Below, piece after piece: positions 9,406 through 18,319 of a stretch of 64,000 bases of DNA. Position numbers and translations under genes: made by a program. Location of the stretch: contig CAVTBJ010000004.1 of NCBI GenBank assembly GCA_963732925.1, positions 62,001 through 126,000 on the forward strand, read 5' to 3'. Position 1 is the stretch's first letter; the number at the start of each line of letters is the position of its first letter. This DNA comes from DASZRZ01 sp963732925. GTDB lineage: Bacteria > Acidobacteriota > Terriglobia > Terriglobales > Acidobacteriaceae. Under the pieces are notes generated by a model. It saw only the letters and a program-made list of their open reading frames with translations, was not told the DNA's origin and searched no databases.

Positions 9406-9792
9406 TTACAGGACCTTACCTTTGCGCTTGGCCGCTCCGGGCCTCACCGGCCTGCGCTTCTTCCCCTGGGCTGCTGTGTTCTTGTCCACTCGCAGCTTCC
9501 AGGCTGCTCTCAGCGCGCCGGTAAGAACGTCCTTATTGGCAGCACTCAGGCGAATATGGGTCATTCCCATGGTTCCCCAGCCGCCGGCAACAGGGACGAA
9601 AATGTCGGGCGCCCCGGTCACAAACTCCGCTTGCATCTCGGGCGTAAGCATCAGGTTTCCATAGCCCAGTCGCTCGGAGGCCAGCGTGGCAAAGATCCTG
9701 CCGCCTACACGGAAGTCGGCCGCGCCCATGTGCGAGCCTTCTTCCGCTCCGGGCAGGCTCAGTGCGATTCGGCGAAAGTCGGCTGCGGTCAT
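9406..9792 (-). CDS. MmcQ/YjbR family protein
   Basis: A 128-residue protein of the MmcQ/YjbR family, small double-wing-like proteins of uncertain function, some called DNA-binding. The N-terminus MTAADFRRIALSLPGAEEGS and HMGAADFRVGGRIFATL match the family start (F-R-x-I-A-L-x-L-P-x-x-x-E); LTPEMQAEFVTGAPDIFVP and WGTMGMTHIRL match the middle. The last 25 residues are very basic (KKRRPVRPGAAKRKGKVL), consistent with nucleic-acid contact, but this is inference. It lies between tsf and pyrH on the same strand, downstream of the tsf terminator, so it may have its own promoter or be a later insertion into the operon. Confidence 0.85.
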   Translation of the reverse strand: MTAADFRRIALSLPGAEEGSHMGAADFRVGGRIFATLASERLGYGNLMLTPEMQAEFVTGAPDIFVPVAGGWGTMGMTHIRLSAANKDVLTGALRAAWKLRVDKNTAAQGKKRRPVRPGAAKRKGKVL

Positions 9793-9838
9793 GGGAATGC
9801 TTCCTGTTGTTTAAGTGCGGTCCCGAATGCCACCAGCG

Positions 9839-9863
9839 AAAAAGCCCGGCTTGGGCCGGGCTT
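9839..9863 (-). terminator. Rho-independent terminator after tsf
   Basis: A 9-bp perfect stem (9842-9850 with 9855-9863, AAGCCCGGC/GCCGGGCTT) with a four-base loop runs on the minus strand into TTTTTCGC. It lies between the tsf stop and the YjbR gene and splits the cluster into rpsB-tsf and the genes after it. Confidence 0.75.
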
Positions 9864-9907
9864 CATCGGAAAGAGTGACAGCAATCATTGTGAATCGAAG
9901 CAGCCTG

Positions 9908-10585
9908 CTAGCTCGAGGTTGGCGCCGCCGCTTCCGATCCTTCTTCCTGCACTTTCGTAAATGCTACTGTGGCGCTCACGTCGCCGACCTTAAACCGCGC
10001 AAACCGCCGCACGGAGATATTCTCTCCCAGCTTGCCGATCTTGGCGGCGATGAGCTGAGCCACCGTCATGCTCTGTTCCTTGATGAAGGGCTGTTCATAC
10101 AGGCAGACCTCCTCGTAGAACTTGCTCATCTTGCCTTCCACGATCTTCTCCACTACGTTGTCCGGCTTGCCCGTGGCCTTGGCCTGGGCGCGATAGATAT
10201 CCTTTTCCTTCTCGTAGGCGTCCGGGGTGACATCCTCCTTGCGGACGAACTTCGGGTCGCTGGCCGCGATGTGCATGGCGATGTCATGCACCAGCTCGGA
10301 GAAATCCTCGGTGCGGGCCACAAAATCGCTTTCGCAGTTCACCTCCACCAGCACGCCAATCTTTCCTCCGGCATGGATGTAGCTGGCCACGGAACCTTCG
10401 CTGGTCACGCGCGCGGCCTTCTTGGCCGCCGTGGCGACGCCTTTCTTGCGCAGCACCACCATCGCCTGCTCCAGGTCTCCTTTGGACTCCACCAGAGCCT
10501 GCTTGCAGTCCATCATGGGAGCGCCGGACTTCTCCCGCAGCTCGCGAACCTGCGCTGCTGAAATGTTCACCGTAGATGTGCCCAT
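9908..10585 (-). CDS. tsf: Translation elongation factor Ts
   Basis: EF-Ts is the nucleotide exchange factor that recharges EF-Tu with GTP. At 225 residues it is the short form (E. coli has 283), common outside Proteobacteria. The N-terminal UBA-like domain is VRELREKSGAPMMDCKQALV with GDLEQAMVVLRKKG, followed by the core: GGKIGVLVEVNCESDFVART, DFSELVHDIAMHIAASDP, and a C-terminal coiled part (KMSKFYEEVCLYEQPFIK). It follows rpsB by 156 bases, the near-universal rpsB-tsf order, and is closed by a terminator. Confidence 0.97.
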   Translation of the reverse strand: MGTSTVNISAAQVRELREKSGAPMMDCKQALVESKGDLEQAMVVLRKKGVATAAKKAARVTSEGSVASYIHAGGKIGVLVEVNCESDFVARTEDFSELVHDIAMHIAASDPKFVRKEDVTPDAYEKEKDIYRAQAKATGKPDNVVEKIVEGKMSKFYEEVCLYEQPFIKEQSMTVAQLIAAKIGKLGENISVRRFARFKVGDVSATVAFTKVQEEGSEAAAPTSS

Positions 10586-10741
10586 GGAAAAACAGAACCT
10601 TTCGTAAGACTTTAAGGCAAACTTCGACCCGCGCCGTGTTGTCTCCCGGCAGCCACTCGGCCTCCGGTCAGCGCGGGTCTGGGAAATAACTCCCGAACCT
10701 TCTCGACATCACCCTGTGCCGCTGCCCGCGGCGCGCAAGGC

Positions 10742-11662
10742 TTACAGGGTTTGCGACTCGGCGCGAACTTCCGTTTCCGGCTCCGCCTCGGAGGTGGCGG
10801 CCGGCTGCTTGCGCACGCGCTTGCCCAGCACATCCTCCATCGAAATGTCCCCGCCTTCGCTGCTGGTATTCCCGCCTGCCTGTTGCTCGCCGCCTTCGCC
10901 GGCTTCAGTCTCTTGCCGGGCCGCGCTCTCCGCCGCCGCCTCCTGCGCCGCCTGCACTTCCGCCACCTGTTTGTCGGTCGCGGCCTGCACACCTTCCACT
11001 ACGGAGTCGGCGATCTTGGAGGTAAACAGGCGGATGGCGCGCAGAGCATCATCGTTACCGGGGATCACATGATCCACTTCGGAGGGATCGCAGTTCGTGT
11101 CCACCACAGCGACTACCGGAATGCCCAGCTTGCGGGCCTCGCGCACTGCAATCTGCTCTTTATTGGAATCGACTACGAAGATCGCATCCGGCAGGCGGTT
11201 CATATCGCGAATGCCGGCCAGATTGGCCTGCAGGTGCTTGCGCTCGCGCTCCAGCTTGATCACTTCCTTCTTGGGCAGCAGGTCGTAGCGGCCGTCGGTG
11301 GCCATCTCGTCGAGCTCTTTGAGCCGCTTTACCGACTTCTGCACCGTCACCCAGTTGGTCAGGAGCCCGCCCAGCCAGCGGTTGTTCACATAGAACATGC
11401 CTGCCCGCTTGGCCTCTTCCGCAATCGCGTCCTGCGCCTGGCGCTTGGTGCCTACAAACAGCAAAATTCTGCCTTCCGCCGCCATGTCCTGCACGAACTT
11501 GGAGGCGTCCTTGAACATCTTGAGCGTCTTCTGCAGGTCGATGATGTAAATGCCGTTGCGCTCTCCAAAGATGTATTCCTTCATCTTGGGATTCCAGCGC
11601 TTCGTCTGGTGCCCGAAGTGAACGCCCGCTTCGAGCAACTCCTTCATGGTGATCGTAGCCAA
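10742..11662 (-). CDS. rpsB: 30S ribosomal protein S2
   Basis: S2 binds between the head and body of the small subunit and is among the last to assemble. The start is TTG at 11662, chosen because AAGGAGG lies four bases before it and the product begins MATITMKELLEAGVHFGHQT, the usual form. Family segments are RWNPKMKEYIFGERNGIYII, WLGGLLTNW, LPDAIFVVDSNKEQIAVREA and GIPVVAVVDTNCDPSEVDHV, then IPGNDDALRAIRL. A tail of about 75 residues rich in Glu, Ala and Gln follows residue 230; it is probably disordered and makes the protein 306 residues long versus about 240. It heads the rpsB-tsf pair. Confidence 0.97.
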   Translation of the reverse strand: MATITMKELLEAGVHFGHQTKRWNPKMKEYIFGERNGIYIIDLQKTLKMFKDASKFVQDMAAEGRILLFVGTKRQAQDAIAEEAKRAGMFYVNNRWLGGLLTNWVTVQKSVKRLKELDEMATDGRYDLLPKKEVIKLERERKHLQANLAGIRDMNRLPDAIFVVDSNKEQIAVREARKLGIPVVAVVDTNCDPSEVDHVIPGNDDALRAIRLFTSKIADSVVEGVQAATDKQVAEVQAAQEAAAESAARQETEAGEGGEQQAGGNTSSEGGDISMEDVLGKRVRKQPAATSEAEPETEVRAESQTL

Positions 11663-11935
11663 ACAACCTCCTTATTGAATTGCATCCTCTGCGGCGTACC
11701 GTCCGCCTGAGCTGGCGCGTCCGGAACGGATCGCTCGGGATTACAGTTCCCGTCCCGCCGGCCTTTCGCAGAAGCGGGAAAGATTGAAAAACAGTTTGTC
11801 AGTTTGTCGTTTCCGGTTACTCATCCCTCGGCCCGCTTGCGCTCCCGAAAGTGCACCGCGAGTTGGAGAAACGAAAAGCCAGAAACCAAGCACGTCACTG
11901 CGTGCTGAACCCAACGCAGGGCCGCCAGCAGTTCT

Positions 11936-12331
11936 CTAGCGCTTGGAGAACTGAAATCTCTTACGCGCACCTTTCTGACCGTACTTCTTGCGCTCCTTGG
12001 CGCGCGGGTCGCGGCGCAGGAAGCCTTCCGATTTCAGCTTGGCGCGCAATTCGGAATTGAACTGCAAGAGCGCGCGGGCCACGCCCATGCGCACCGCTCC
12101 TGCCTGCCCGTTCACGCCCCCGCCGGACACCGTCACCAGCAGGTTAAAGGTGTTGGCCGTATCGCTGGCCACCAGCGACTGCCGCGCCTGATTGCGCTGC
12201 GCCTCGGTAACGAAATACTCCTCAAAGGGCCGGCCATTCACCCGAAACTCGCCGCTGCCCGGGCGCAAAAACACCCGCGCCACACTCGACTTCCGCCGTC
12301 CCGTTCCGTAATACTCAACCTGATCTGCCAT
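11936..12331 (-). CDS. rpsI: 30S ribosomal protein S9
   Basis: S9 sits in the 30S head, its C-terminal tail touching the P-site tRNA. The 131-residue sequence has EYYGTGRRKSSVARVFLRPG, SGGGVNGQAGAVRMGVARAL, LLQFNSELRAKLKSEGFLRR and the basic tail DPRAKERKKYGQKGARKRFQ ending in KR as in nearly all S9 proteins. It follows rplM with 147 bases between, the conserved rplM-rpsI pair. Confidence 0.98.
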   Translation of the reverse strand: MADQVEYYGTGRRKSSVARVFLRPGSGEFRVNGRPFEEYFVTEAQRNQARQSLVASDTANTFNLLVTVSGGGVNGQAGAVRMGVARALLQFNSELRAKLKSEGFLRRDPRAKERKKYGQKGARKRFQFSKR

Positions 12332-12478
12332 GTCTCAGCTTTCCCGCCGCTTGCCGGAGCGTTGCAGCCAGCCCGGCGGCATTCCATTCTTCAGAATTTT
12401 AGCGCGATTTGCGCCCCGACTTCCGTCCCCGGGAGCCCTTATTTGGGTATGACGCGGAGCCGTCATCGGGATGTCGCG

Positions 12479-12907
12479 TCAGAGTGCCAAAGTTTCCGGC
12501 TGCTGTGCCTGGTGCGGATGCTTGTCTCCACGGTACACCTTGAGCTTCTTGCCCATGGCCCGGCCCAGCTTGGTCTTCGGCAGCATTCCCAAAACCGCGT
12601 CCTGGACAATGGCTTCCGGCCGCCGCGCCAGGCGCTTGTTGAACTCTTCTTCCCGCAATCCGCCCGGATAGCCTGTATAGCGGCGGTACACCTTCGAATC
12701 CGCCTTCATCCCGGTCAGCCGGATCTTCTCGGCGTTAATCACCACGACGGGGTCGCCGGTATCCAGAAACGGCGTATAACGCGGGTTCTCCTTGCCCGCC
12801 AGCACCCGCGCCACGCGCGACGCCAGCCGGCCCAGAGTCTGGCCCGAGGCATCGACAACGCGCCACTTGCGCACAACATCCCCTTGCTTGGGGAAATAGG
12901 TAGACAT
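12479..12907 (-). CDS. rplM: 50S ribosomal protein L13
   Basis: L13 is an early-assembly protein of the large subunit. The ATG at 12907 gives the normal 142-residue form beginning MSTYFPKQGDVVRKWRVVDA; the extra 39 codons upstream are not conserved in character and are left out. Motifs: GQTLGRLASRVARVLAGK, GDPVVVINAEKIRLTG, YRRYTGYPGGLREE, AVLGMLPKTKLGRAMGKKLK and VYRGDKHPHQAQQPE. First gene of the minus-strand ribosomal cluster, followed by rpsI. Confidence 0.98.
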   Translation of the reverse strand: MSTYFPKQGDVVRKWRVVDASGQTLGRLASRVARVLAGKENPRYTPFLDTGDPVVVINAEKIRLTGMKADSKVYRRYTGYPGGLREEEFNKRLARRPEAIVQDAVLGMLPKTKLGRAMGKKLKVYRGDKHPHQAQQPETLAL

Positions 12908-13178
12908 CCGAACTCTCCCAGAATGATGCGGGGGTCCTGCGGCGCCGCCCTGCAGGCCCAAACTACTTTCCGGCTGCTGCGGCGGCAGCCCGCAAAGAAA
13001 GCCCTCTAAGTGTGACCCAGCCAAGCACTTCCAGAGCAGCTACGGCACGTTCCGGAAGCCTGTGAAAACACAAGGCACTCTTAGGCGGGTAGCTGCGAGG
13101 GCAGCCAAACCTCAACCATAGCGAAAGCGCTGGATATTGTCAACGCACACGGCGCATAGCCCGGACCGCAAGGCCACG

Positions 13179-14282
13179 CTATTCGTACGCCAGAGCGTCA
13201 ATCGGGTCCTTCTGGGCCGCCTTGTAGGCCGGATACACCGCTCCCAGAACGGCGCCGACCATGGCGATCCCGGTGGCGTACAGAATCCAGGGAGGCTGGA
13301 TCTCCACCGGCAGGGTGGGGTAGCGGGCGCGAATCGCGTCCCTGGTCAGATAGCTGACTCCGATTCCCACAATCGTCCCCACAATCGCCAGCAGTACGGT
13401 CTCTCTCAGGATGACATTCACCACGTAAAACTTGGAAGCTCCCATGGATTTCAGGATCCCAATCTCCCGCGTGCGCTCCACCACCGCCGTGTACATGGCC
13501 TGGAAGATCACAATAAAGCCGATCACCAGCGCCACCCCGATCACCACCTGGATGAACTGCTGCAGCCCGGGGAGGTTCCCCGCCGTCATCATCGACAGGT
13601 ACTCGCGCATGGAAAGCACCTTATACTGCTGCATGCCCTCGACGTTGTGGATTTCCTGCGCCACGGTGGTGATATCGGCAGCATTGTCGGCTTTGACATA
13701 AAAGACGGAAGCCTTCCCTTCCGCGCCGATCAGGTCCTGCAGAGTGGCAATGGGGACGAACTTGCGCGCGCCACGCCCATGCTCCACCACCCCGGCAATT
13801 TTGAAAGAATGATTCAGGATTTGAATGGTGTCGCCGGCCGTCACGTTATCCGAGGCGGCGAAATAGTCGTCCACAATGACCTGGTTGGGGCCGGTAAATG
13901 GTCCTCCCGCAAGGTAATGCAGTGGTCCGCCCAGCGCTTCAAAGCTCTTAAGATCGACGCCGTAGATCACTTCCACAGTGCCGGTGGTACTCAGTATCCA
14001 CACCACGGGAGAAACCTCGCGCACGTGCGGCAGCTTGCGCAGAACATCGGCCACCTTGATGGAAACCGGAGCGCCGCTAATACCGGTCAGAAACGACGAC
14101 CCGGGAGGCTGCACAATGATGTCGGCGCCAATCCCCGCAGTCCGCTGCCGGGCGTCGTTCAGCATGCCCAGCGACAGGCCCACAATCACCAGAATCAGGG
14201 TCACTTCCACGGCCACGGCCACAATGCTCACAATCGAGCGGATCGGCCGGTGCAGCAGGTTGGCAACAATCATTCGATTCAT
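13179..14282 (-). CDS. FtsX/MacB-like ABC transporter permease
   Basis: A 367-residue membrane protein of the FtsX-like permease family, the transmembrane part of ABC systems that export substrates or move lipoproteins and peptides. It has one N-terminal membrane helix (about residues 15-40, SIVSIVAVAVEVTLILVIVG), a large periplasmic MacB-PCD-like domain, and three C-terminal helices (VVIGVALVIGFIVIFQAM, ETVLLAIVGTIVGIGVSYL, ILYATGIAMVGAVLGAVYPA). The cytoplasmic loop ERTREIGILKSMGAS is the typical ATPase contact, and the end AAQKDPIDALAYE is the family's usual C-terminus. No ATPase gene lies next to it in this window, so its partner must be elsewhere. Confidence 0.85.
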   Translation of the reverse strand: MNRMIVANLLHRPIRSIVSIVAVAVEVTLILVIVGLSLGMLNDARQRTAGIGADIIVQPPGSSFLTGISGAPVSIKVADVLRKLPHVREVSPVVWILSTTGTVEVIYGVDLKSFEALGGPLHYLAGGPFTGPNQVIVDDYFAASDNVTAGDTIQILNHSFKIAGVVEHGRGARKFVPIATLQDLIGAEGKASVFYVKADNAADITTVAQEIHNVEGMQQYKVLSMREYLSMMTAGNLPGLQQFIQVVIGVALVIGFIVIFQAMYTAVVERTREIGILKSMGASKFYVVNVILRETVLLAIVGTIVGIGVSYLTRDAIRARYPTLPVEIQPPWILYATGIAMVGAVLGAVYPAYKAAQKDPIDALAYE

Positions 14283-14456
14283 CGCTCATGGATTATAAAG
14301 GGGAGGCCGCAAACTCAGGCGCTGGCGGCCCAAGCACTAGAGCGCTCGTTATTTTCGGCGCAAATCCGAAAAATCGCCCTCCCCATTCTTCTCTTCGTTC
14401 GTCTAGGTTAAGAGCATGCCTGCGTACCTAAACCCCGGCGAGGTAGACTAGATCCT

Positions 14457-14918
14457 ATGTTTGCGGTGTCCAGGCCTCTTTCCTTGAACAGGTTGCAATC
14501 GTTCGCATTTTTCCTTCTGCGGGTGGTCGCAGGGTTTCTCTTCTTCTTTCACGGTTCGCAAAAGCTTTTGGGCTGGTTTGGAAGGCCGGTTCACGGCTTT
14601 GGCCTTCCCATGATCGCCGGCTGTATCGAACTTTTCGGCGGAACGCTGATCATGCTCGGACTGTTCACCTCTGTGGTTGCCTTAATCGCCTCCGGCGAGA
14701 TGGCGTTCGCCTACTGGATGGTGCACTTTCGCCGTGGCCACTTGCCCATTCAGAACGGCGGCGACCTGGCTGTCCTGTTCTGCTTTCTCTTCCTCTTTCT
14801 CTTCACCATGGGAGGAGGCCCCTGGAGCCTGGATCAGCTCCTGTTTGGCAGACGCGCACTGCGCGCAAAATCCGCGAGCGCCGAAGCCGAATCCCCGGCG
14901 TATGCTGGCCAGCGTTAA
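14457..14918 (+). CDS. DoxX family membrane protein
   Basis: A 153-residue protein of the DoxX/DoxD-like family, small four-helix inner-membrane proteins linked in some bacteria to quinone or thiol redox. Four hydrophobic helices are visible (FAFFLLRVVAGFLFFFHGSQ, PMIAGCIELFGGTLIMLGLF, TSVVALIASGEMAFAYWMV, LAVLFCFLFLFLFTMGGG). The HGSQKLLGWF motif and the E in helix two are typical. No partner gene identifies its role; the next gene is a zinc alcohol dehydrogenase 175 bases on. Confidence 0.85.
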   Translation: MFAVSRPLSLNRLQSFAFFLLRVVAGFLFFFHGSQKLLGWFGRPVHGFGLPMIAGCIELFGGTLIMLGLFTSVVALIASGEMAFAYWMVHFRRGHLPIQNGGDLAVLFCFLFLFLFTMGGGPWSLDQLLFGRRALRAKSASAEAESPAYAGQR

Positions 14919-15048
14919 GGCAGCTTTCGCTCTCAATCGATTACAATCGATGCCGGACCCGAAAAGGCATTTTCGGGGAGCCATTGTGATTTCTGCTCGC
15001 AATGCCTGCTTCGCGGCTGTCCGCTCGAACGTGCAAGTGGCATTCCAT

Positions 15049-15080
15049 TAAAAAACCTGGCAAGTAAAAAACCTGGCAAG
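15049..15080 (+). repeat. Exact 16-base tandem duplication before the alcohol dehydrogenase
   Basis: The string TAAAAAACCTGGCAAG occurs twice head to tail (15049-15064 and 15065-15080), ending right where the Shine-Dalgarno AAGGAG begins. It is likely a replication slippage duplication in the leader. Confidence 0.9.
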
Positions 15081-15093
15081 AAGGAGATTCGGA

Positions 15094-16137
15094 TTGTTAT
15101 CCACACGCGGTTATGCAACTCAGGCTCCCACGGCAAAGCTGGAACCTTTCTCTTTTGAGCGCCGCGACCTCGGTCCTGGCGATGTCCTGATCGAGATTCT
15201 CTACTGCGGCGTCTGTCACTCCGACATTCATCAGGCCCGCAACGAATGGGGGAATTCCATTTATCCGATGGTGCCGGGACACGAAATCGTGGGACGTGTG
15301 GCCCGCGTCGGTTCCCAGGTCACCGGCTTCAAGCAGGGCGACACCGCTGGAGTCGGCGTCTTCGTCGGCTCCTGCGGTACCTGCGTCAATTGCAAGGCTG
15401 GCCTGGAACACTATTGCCAGGTCCATCTCGTCCCCACCTATAACGGCACCGAACTGGACGGCAAGACGCCCACCTACGGGGGCTACTCTTCGCAGATCGT
15501 CGTCGATCAGAAGTACGCGTTGCGCATCCCGGCGAATCTTTCTCTGCCCAGCGTGGCCCCGCTGCTCTGTGCCGGTATTACCACTTACTCGCCGCTGCGC
15601 CGGTTTCATGCGGGTCCCGGCAAGCGCGTCGGCGTGATCGGCCTGGGCGGCCTGGGACACATGGCCGTAAAGCTGGGCTCGGCCATGGGAGCGGAGGTCA
15701 CGGTCTTCAGCACCTCCCCAGCCAAAGAAAGAGACGCCCAGTCGCTCGGCGCCAAGAACTTCGTTGTCACCAAAGATGCCAAGGCGCTCATGCCACTGGC
15801 CAATCAGTTCGACCTGATCGTGGACGCCGTCTCCGCGCCCCACGACATGAATCAGTACCTCGACCTGCTCGGCCGGGAAGGCGTGCTGGCGCTCGTGGGC
15901 CTGCCGGAAAAGCCAATCGAGGTCAAGCCTTTCAGCCTGATCACCAACGGCCGTGTGCTCGCCGGGTCTATGATCGGCAGCATGAAGGAAACCCAGGAGA
16001 TGCTCGACTTCTGCGGGCAGCACGACATTGGCGCGGAGATCGAACTGATTCCCATTCAGCAGATCAGCCAGGCGTATGAACGCACCGTCCGCGGGGACGT
16101 GCGCTATCGCTTCGTGATTGATATGAAGTCGCTGTAA
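15094..16137 (+). CDS. Zinc-dependent NAD(P) alcohol dehydrogenase (YahK/cinnamyl-ADH type)
   Basis: A medium-chain zinc alcohol dehydrogenase interconverting primary alcohols and aldehydes, usually with NADPH in this subfamily. The start is TTG at 15094, seven bases after AAGGAG. Catalytic zinc ligands are C41 and H63 (YCGVCHSDIHQ, PMVPGHEIVG) with the cysteine of LLCAGITTYSPL. Structural zinc is held by the four cysteines in GSCGTCVNCKAGLEHYC. The Rossmann fold starts VGVIGLGGLGHMAVKLGSAM. At 347 residues the length is normal. The PfpI gene follows by 44 bases on the same strand and may be co-transcribed; both suggest aldehyde detoxification, which is inference. Confidence 0.93.
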   Translation: MLSTRGYATQAPTAKLEPFSFERRDLGPGDVLIEILYCGVCHSDIHQARNEWGNSIYPMVPGHEIVGRVARVGSQVTGFKQGDTAGVGVFVGSCGTCVNCKAGLEHYCQVHLVPTYNGTELDGKTPTYGGYSSQIVVDQKYALRIPANLSLPSVAPLLCAGITTYSPLRRFHAGPGKRVGVIGLGGLGHMAVKLGSAMGAEVTVFSTSPAKERDAQSLGAKNFVVTKDAKALMPLANQFDLIVDAVSAPHDMNQYLDLLGREGVLALVGLPEKPIEVKPFSLITNGRVLAGSMIGSMKETQEMLDFCGQHDIGAEIELIPIQQISQAYERTVRGDVRYRFVIDMKSL

Positions 16138-16181
16138 AGCGAGAGTCTGGCAAAATAGACGAAGAATCGGAGGGCACACCC

Positions 16182-16805
16182 ATGCAGCAGAAACGCATTC
16201 TCATGCTGGCCGGCGACTATGTGGAAGACTACGAGGTCATGGTCCCATTCCAGGCGCTGCAGATGGTCGGACATCATGTCCATGCCGTCTGTCCCGGGAA
16301 GCAGTCCGGCGACGTCGTGCGCACCGCGATTCACGATTTCGAGGGAGATCAGACCTATAGCGAAAAGCGCGGCCACAACTTCACCCTGAACGCCAGCTTC
16401 GACGAAGTGAAGCCCGAGACTTATGACGCCCTGGTCATCCCCGGCGGACGAGCTCCCGAATACCTGCGCCTGAATCCCCGGGTGCTGGAAATCGTGCGCC
16501 ACTTTGCGCAACAGAAGAAGCCCATCGCCGCCATTTGCCACGCCGCCCAGATGCTGGCCGCCGCCAAGGTGCTCGAGGGACGTGCCTGCAGTTGCTACCC
16601 TGCCATCGCGCCCGACGTCACCGCCGCCGGTGGCACCTACGTCGAAGTGCCCCTGGACAAGGCTTGCGTGGACGGAAATCTGGTCACCGCTCCCGCTTGG
16701 CCGGCCCACCCGGCATGGCTGGCCGCGTTTCTCGAAGTTCTGGGAACCAGGATCGTCTCCGCGGAAGCAGGAACCCCGGTTGACCACGAAAAAATTTCGG
16801 CCTAG
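16182..16805 (+). CDS. DJ-1/PfpI family protein
   Basis: A 207-residue DJ-1/PfpI superfamily member; relatives act as glyoxalase/deglycase-like enzymes, chaperones or intracellular peptidases. The nucleophile elbow is AAICHAAQML with the reactive Cys followed by His, and the acidic partner lies in GDYVEDYEVMVPFQALQMVG. LVIPGGRAPEYLR is the second conserved segment. The layout fits the group that includes PfpI and YhbO. It lies 44 bases after the zinc dehydrogenase. The 16-base perfect palindrome GCCGAATCGATTCGGC (16805-16820) overlaps the last base of the stop codon. Confidence 0.9.
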   Translation: MQQKRILMLAGDYVEDYEVMVPFQALQMVGHHVHAVCPGKQSGDVVRTAIHDFEGDQTYSEKRGHNFTLNASFDEVKPETYDALVIPGGRAPEYLRLNPRVLEIVRHFAQQKKPIAAICHAAQMLAAAKVLEGRACSCYPAIAPDVTAAGGTYVEVPLDKACVDGNLVTAPAWPAHPAWLAAFLEVLGTRIVSAEAGTPVDHEKISA

Positions 16806-16889
16806 CCGAATCGATTCGGCGGCGCCAGCCCCTGAGGTGCTGCGGACCGGGCTTTTTGGCGAACTGTTGCGTTGCAGCGACCGCGACGT

Positions 16890-18116
16890 TCACCCGATCA
16901 CACCCGCCCTCGCCAGCTCCGCGATCTGTTCTTCGCCGAGGCCCAACACTCCTGAAAGCACTTCCCGTGTATGTTGCCCCAGTAGCGGAGGAGCACGGCG
17001 GTACTCCACCGGCATCTCCGAGAGGCGAATCGGGCTGGCCACCAGCGGCAGCCTTTCCCTGAGCGGATGCTCCATCTCCAGTCGCATCTGGCGGGCCTCC
17101 ACCTGCGGGTCGTGAAACACCCTCTCCAGATCATTAATGGGCCCGCAGGGTACGCCCGCAGATGCCAAATGGGAAATCCACTCGCCTGCCGGACGCGTCA
17201 CCAGCACCGCGTTCATCAGCGCAATCAGTATTTCCCGGTTATCGACCCGCGCGGGATTGGTGTGGAAGCGTTCGTCATCGTTCCACTCCGGATGTCCCAG
17301 AACGCTGCAGAGACGCCCGAACTGCAGATCGTTGCCTACGGCGATAGCGATCGGAAGATCGCTGGTGGGAAAATCCTGGTAAGGCACAATGCTGGGATGT
17401 GCGTTCCCCATCCGCTTGGGCGCTTCCCCGGCGGTCAGGTAATTCATGGCCTGGTTCACCAGCCCGGCAATCTGAACATCCAGCAGAGCCAAATCAATAT
17501 GCTGTCCGCGGCCTGACTTCTCCCGTGCAGCAAGCCCTGCCAGAATGGCAACGACCGCGTATAGACCCGCCATCACATCCGTAACCGCCACGCCGACCTT
17601 CAGGGGCCCGGCTCCCGGCGCACCATCCTCACGCCCGGTGATGCTCATCAGCCCGCCCATCGCCTGGATCAGGAAGTCATACCCCGGCCGATCGGCATAA
17701 GGCCCCGTCTGTCCAAAGCCGCTAATGGAGCAGTACACCAGCCGTGGATTCAATGCGCCCAGAGAAGCGTAGTCGAGCCCGTATTGCTGCAAGCCGCCTA
17801 CACGGAAGTTCTCGATCAGGACGTCACTCTTCATCGCCAGCTCGCGAACCAACCTCTGCCCTTCGATTCGCGAAAAATCGATGGCAACCGACCTCTTGTT
17901 CCGGTTGGCGCTCAGAAAATAGGCGGACTCCGAGGTTGCGCGCCCGTCACGACCGGCAAGATAGGGCGGCCCCCAGGAGCGCGTTTCATCTCCAACTCCG
18001 GGGCGTTCAATCTTGATGACATCCGCTCCCAAATCACCGAGGATCTGCCCCGCGTAAGGACCGGCGAGCACACGCGAGAGGTCCAGAACCCGGATGTGGG
18101 AGAGGGCTGCGAGCAT
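16890..18116 (-). CDS. CaiB/BaiF family (family III) CoA-transferase
   Basis: Family III CoA-transferases move CoA between carboxylic acids through an aspartyl-CoA intermediate. The ATG at 18116 begins MLAALSHIRVLDLSRVLAGP (408 residues, normal). Typical segments are YAGQILGDLGADVIKIERPG, YFLSANRNKRSVAIDF, DVLIENFRVGGLQQYGLDY, YCSISGFGQTGPYADRPGYD (ending at the expected catalytic Asp), GVAVTDVMAGLYAVVAILAG, GQHIDLALLDVQIAGLVNQA and GVPCGPINDLERVFHDPQVE. The acyl substrate cannot be read from sequence, and no acyl-CoA pathway genes are adjacent. It converges with the PfpI gene. Confidence 0.9.
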   Translation of the reverse strand: MLAALSHIRVLDLSRVLAGPYAGQILGDLGADVIKIERPGVGDETRSWGPPYLAGRDGRATSESAYFLSANRNKRSVAIDFSRIEGQRLVRELAMKSDVLIENFRVGGLQQYGLDYASLGALNPRLVYCSISGFGQTGPYADRPGYDFLIQAMGGLMSITGREDGAPGAGPLKVGVAVTDVMAGLYAVVAILAGLAAREKSGRGQHIDLALLDVQIAGLVNQAMNYLTAGEAPKRMGNAHPSIVPYQDFPTSDLPIAIAVGNDLQFGRLCSVLGHPEWNDDERFHTNPARVDNREILIALMNAVLVTRPAGEWISHLASAGVPCGPINDLERVFHDPQVEARQMRLEMEHPLRERLPLVASPIRLSEMPVEYRRAPPLLGQHTREVLSGVLGLGEEQIAELARAGVIG

Positions 18117-18319
18117 GAAAAGACTCGAGTCTATAACATGGAGGGCCATCGCCACTCACCGCTCCACGATCCACGATCCACGAGCAGCACCTGGCCTGGG
18201 CAGGTGTTTGGGATCAAGAACCCACGCGCTTCCACAAACCTTCCACCCGACCTTACATCTCCTTCTGGCTTACCCCCATCTGATGTGGGAATTCGCTTCA
18301 AATTAAAGAGGAGGATCCA

